Source of the DNA: Ruminococcus sp. | GTDB lineage: Bacteria; Bacillota; Clostridia; Oscillospirales; Ruminococcaceae | Assembly: GCA_003488415.1 (NCBI GenBank) | Contig: DNLQ01000228.1 | Span: 1 to 7,879, forward strand | Length of the DNA stretch: 7,879 bases | Direction: 5' to 3' | Part shown: piece after piece, positions 6,484 to 7,879 of the stretch | Layout of the letters: each line of letters starts with the position of its first letter | Numbering within the stretch: the first letter of the stretch is position 1 | Position numbers and translations under genes: made by a program | The notes under the pieces: model-generated | Told to the model about the DNA's origin: nothing | The model's database searches: none | The model's input: only the letters and a program-made list of their open reading frames with translations

Positions 6484-6512
6484 ATTATAACCCGATAAAG
6501 TCAATAAGTCAA
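6484..6512 (-). promoter_or_regulatory. Sigma-A promoter of the GNAT-GH16 operon
   Basis: On the minus strand TTGACT (6512-6507, 5 of 6) is followed after exactly 17 bases by a perfect TATAAT (6489-6484). Transcription should start near 6477, giving a very short leader of about 22 nt before the GNAT ATG. A second TTGACT lies inside the spacer, 8 bases after the first, and makes a short direct repeat. The -35 abuts the T-run of the preceding gene's terminator. Confidence 0.85.
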
Positions 6513-6544
6513 CAAAAAGGACTCCCGGCTGTTCCGGGAGTCCT
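6513..6544 (-). terminator. Intrinsic terminator of the repeat surface protein gene
   Basis: AGGACTCCCGG (6518-6528) and CCGGGAGTCCT (6534-6544) form a perfect 11-bp GC-rich stem with a 5-nt loop. On the minus strand it is followed by a run of five T residues (complement of 6514-6518). It lies 13 bases after the stop codon of the surface protein gene at 6558, so it ends that transcript just before the GNAT promoter begins. Confidence 0.92.
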
Positions 6545-6557
6545 GTCAGGAACGGGT

Positions 6558-6656
6558 TCAAGCCTCGTTCTTTCTCCTTAATACGAATGCTGTGCCAAAT
6601 GCAGTGAACATGAATGCAAGAGGTATTCCTGCTCCGGCAACACCGGTCTTCGGAGC
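6558..6656 (-). other. C-terminal cell-wall sorting signal (APKTG, membrane segment, basic tail)
   Basis: The order is that of an LPXTG-type signal: the motif A-P-K-T-G at 6656-6642, about 20 mostly small and hydrophobic residues (starting VAGAGIPLAFMF), then the charged end RRKNEA. Ala replaces the usual Leu in the first position of the motif. No sortase gene is in this window. Confidence 0.85.
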
Positions 6657-7879
6657 GTTAGCGGGAACAACTGTTGCAACTGTGGTGGTAGTTGTAGTGG
6701 TAGTAGTTGTTGTAGTGGTAGTTGTTGTAGTTGTTGTAGTAACGATAGCGTCATCCACCATTGTTACAGTATTTCCGTCAACTCCTGTTGTGCCGGTAAC
6801 TTCACCGTTGGTTATTGTGAATACTATGTCGGTCGTTACCTCGTATCCACTGGGAGCAGCTACCTCATGGAGAGTGTAGATTCCGTCTGCAAGGTCTTTT
6901 ACAAGTGTTGCAGTATTTCCGGACTTCCATGTAAGAACCTGCCCGTCTGACCGGCTTATCAACTCTGCGCCTTCACCAAGCTGTACATTGTCAAGGTCAA
7001 ATACTACTGTATTTCCCTTGAAGTCCTTGCCGGTGAGTGTAAGCTCAGCTCCTGCGATCTCTGTTCCGCCTGTATTGGTCTTTGCGATATTTACGTCAGT
7101 GCGTATAAGATCATCAACGATCATAACCGTACCGTCCTCGGTGACTGTTTCACCGGAAACGACTCCGTTGCTGATAGTGAATGTTACATCTGTGGTCACT
7201 TCGTATCCGCTGGGAGCAGCCACCTCATGGAGAGTATAGTTTCCGTCACGGAGCTCCTTGACTACAGTCGCAGTTGTGCCTGAAAGCCATGTCAGCTCTG
7301 TACCATTCTCAGTTGAAACAAGGGAGGCTCCCTCACCCATAACTGCCTTGCTGATATCGAATGTAACTGTATCGCCGTTGAAGTCTGTGCCTGTGAGTGT
7401 AAGCTGTGCACCTGCTACTTCGTCTCCTGCTGTGTCAGCCTTGGATATGCTCACATCTGAGAGTATCATATCGTCTGTGATGACTACTGTGCCGTTTTCA
7501 GTTACTGTATCACCTGTAACTGTACCGTTCTCAATGGTAAATGTGATGTCTGTGGTCAGCTCATAGCCATTGGGGGCTGTTACTTCGTGGAGAGTATAGG
7601 TTCCGTCTGCAAGGTTTGAAACAAATGTGGAAGTTGTACCGGAGCGCCATGTGAGTTCCGTTGTATCGGACTGACTCAGCATCTCGGCTCCTGTACCAAG
7701 TGTAACGTCATCAAGGCTGAAAGTAACATCATCGCCGTTGAAGTCCTTGCCTCTGAGTGTAAGCTCAGCGCCTGCAACCTCTCTGCCGTATACATTTGTC
7801 TTTGAAATGAATGCGTCTGTATGGAAGATATCATCTGTGATGATAACCGTTCCGTCAGATCTGACTGCTTCTCCTACAG
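6558..7879 (-). CDS. Sortase-anchored surface protein with Cna_B/SpaA-like repeats (5' end beyond window)
   Basis: The frame is open from the stop at 6558 through the right edge, giving at least 439 residues. The ATG at 7682 lies inside a repeat (GAEMLSQ aligns with GASLVST and GAELISR in the other copies) and is not the start. Tandem 120-residue repeats each begin with an I-S/A-K strand, carry AGAELTL, then YTLHEVAAPSGYEV, and end in a TVxxxDD strand. This is the pattern of prealbumin-like Cna_B/SpaA domains of Gram-positive pilins and adhesins, in which Lys and Asn/Asp form an intramolecular isopeptide bond with help from Glu. After the repeats come 20 consecutive Thr (6681-6740), a short linker, the sorting motif APKTG (6642-6656), a hydrophobic segment and the tail RRKNEA. 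The protein should be exported and linked to the wall or to a pilus by a sortase. Its ligand and its N-terminal head domain are outside the window. A terminator follows at 6513-6544. Confidence 0.88.
   Translation of the reverse strand, partial: VGEAVRSDGTVIITDDIFHTDAFISKTNVYGREVAGAELTLRGKDFNGDDVTFSLDDVTLGTGAEMLSQSDTTELTWRSGTTSTFVSNLADGTYTLHEVTAPNGYELTTDITFTIENGTVTGDTVTENGTVVITDDMILSDVSISKADTAGDEVAGAQLTLTGTDFNGDTVTFDISKAVMGEGASLVSTENGTELTWLSGTTATVVKELRDGNYTLHEVAAPSGYEVTTDVTFTISNGVVSGETVTEDGTVMIVDDLIRTDVNIAKTNTGGTEIAGAELTLTGKDFKGNTVVFDLDNVQLGEGAELISRSDGQVLTWKSGNTATLVKDLADGIYTLHEVAAPSGYEVTTDIVFTITNGEVTGTTGVDGNTVTMVDDAIVTTTTTTTTTTTTTTTTTTTTVATVVPANAPKTGVAGAGIPLAFMFTAFGTAFVLRRKNEA
6681..6740 (-). 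repeat. Trinucleotide tract encoding 20 consecutive threonines
   Basis: Twenty Thr codons in a row: 8 ACT, 8 ACA and 4 ACC in irregular order, with no ACG. The tract sits between the last repeat domain and the sorting signal, where wall-spanning linkers are usual, and such Thr runs are possible O-glycosylation regions. Length changes by recombination or slippage would keep the reading frame. Confidence 0.9.
6732..7879 (-). repeat. Tandem 360-bp coding repeats (three copies plus part of a fourth)
   Basis: Matching blocks recur at exactly 360-base steps: for example AAGTCC/TNTGCC at 7021, 7381 and 7741 on the plus strand. Copies run, in gene order, 7811-7452, 7451-7092 and 7091-6732, with the end of another copy at 7879-7812. 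Each encodes 120 residues with no length change between copies. The best conserved block encodes YTLHEV-APSGYEV. The two copies nearest the C-terminus share AAPSGYEV, while the third reads TAPNGYEL. Divergence elsewhere shows the array is not newly made. Confidence 0.9.

Noticed and set aside
6592..6879. Plus-strand reading frame containing a long poly-valine run
   Set aside because: It is the antisense reading of the poly-threonine tract and the repeat protein. It has no ribosome site and an implausible composition.
6732..7879. CRISPR-like or satellite explanation for the regular repeats
   Set aside because: The period is 360 bp, the repeats are diverged and coding in one frame, and the translated pattern is a known adhesin fold.

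Overview
The window looks like chromosomal DNA of a Ruminococcus-type gut or rumen Clostridia (Oscillospiraceae). The clues are a secreted GH16 beta-glucanase with a dockerin-like calcium loop, an LPXTG-type (APKTG) anchored surface protein built from Cna_B/SpaA-like repeats, strong GGAGG ribosome sites, and sigma-A promoters close to TTGACA-17-TATAAT. The genus is an inference; no rRNA or marker gene is present.

Layout. The left edge (1-138, +) is the 3' end of an unrecognised gene. A near-consensus promoter (145-173) then drives a patatin-like phospholipase (286-1140, +) through a leader of about 105 nt that holds a stem-loop. Everything else is on the minus strand and converges on the patatin gene at a 14-bp-stem terminator (1289-1336). 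Read in the minus direction from the right edge: an open-ended repeat surface protein (6558 to beyond 7879) with its own terminator (6513-6544); a GNAT acetyltransferase (5952-6455) with a strong promoter, overlapping by 4 nt a secreted GH16 laminarinase-like enzyme (4537-5955); a nitroreductase (3892-4419) with its own promoter and an inverted repeat over the -10; a CDA-fold deaminase-like protein with a long disordered tail (2985-3734) with its own promoter; and a membrane dCache sensor with a degenerate GGDEF domain (1368-2897).

How the genes relate. GNAT and GH16 are very likely one translationally coupled operon. There is no clear terminator after GH16, so transcription may run on into the nitroreductase. 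The deaminase-like gene and the degenerate GGDEF sensor form a compact unit, with one promoter in front and one strong terminator behind. This pair is the best candidate here for something undescribed, although a shared function is only inferred from position. The surface protein is probably covalently attached to the wall by a sortase. The GH16 enzyme would be secreted and act on beta-1,3 or mixed-linkage glucans.

No RNA genes, CRISPR arrays, insertion sequences or phage genes were seen.
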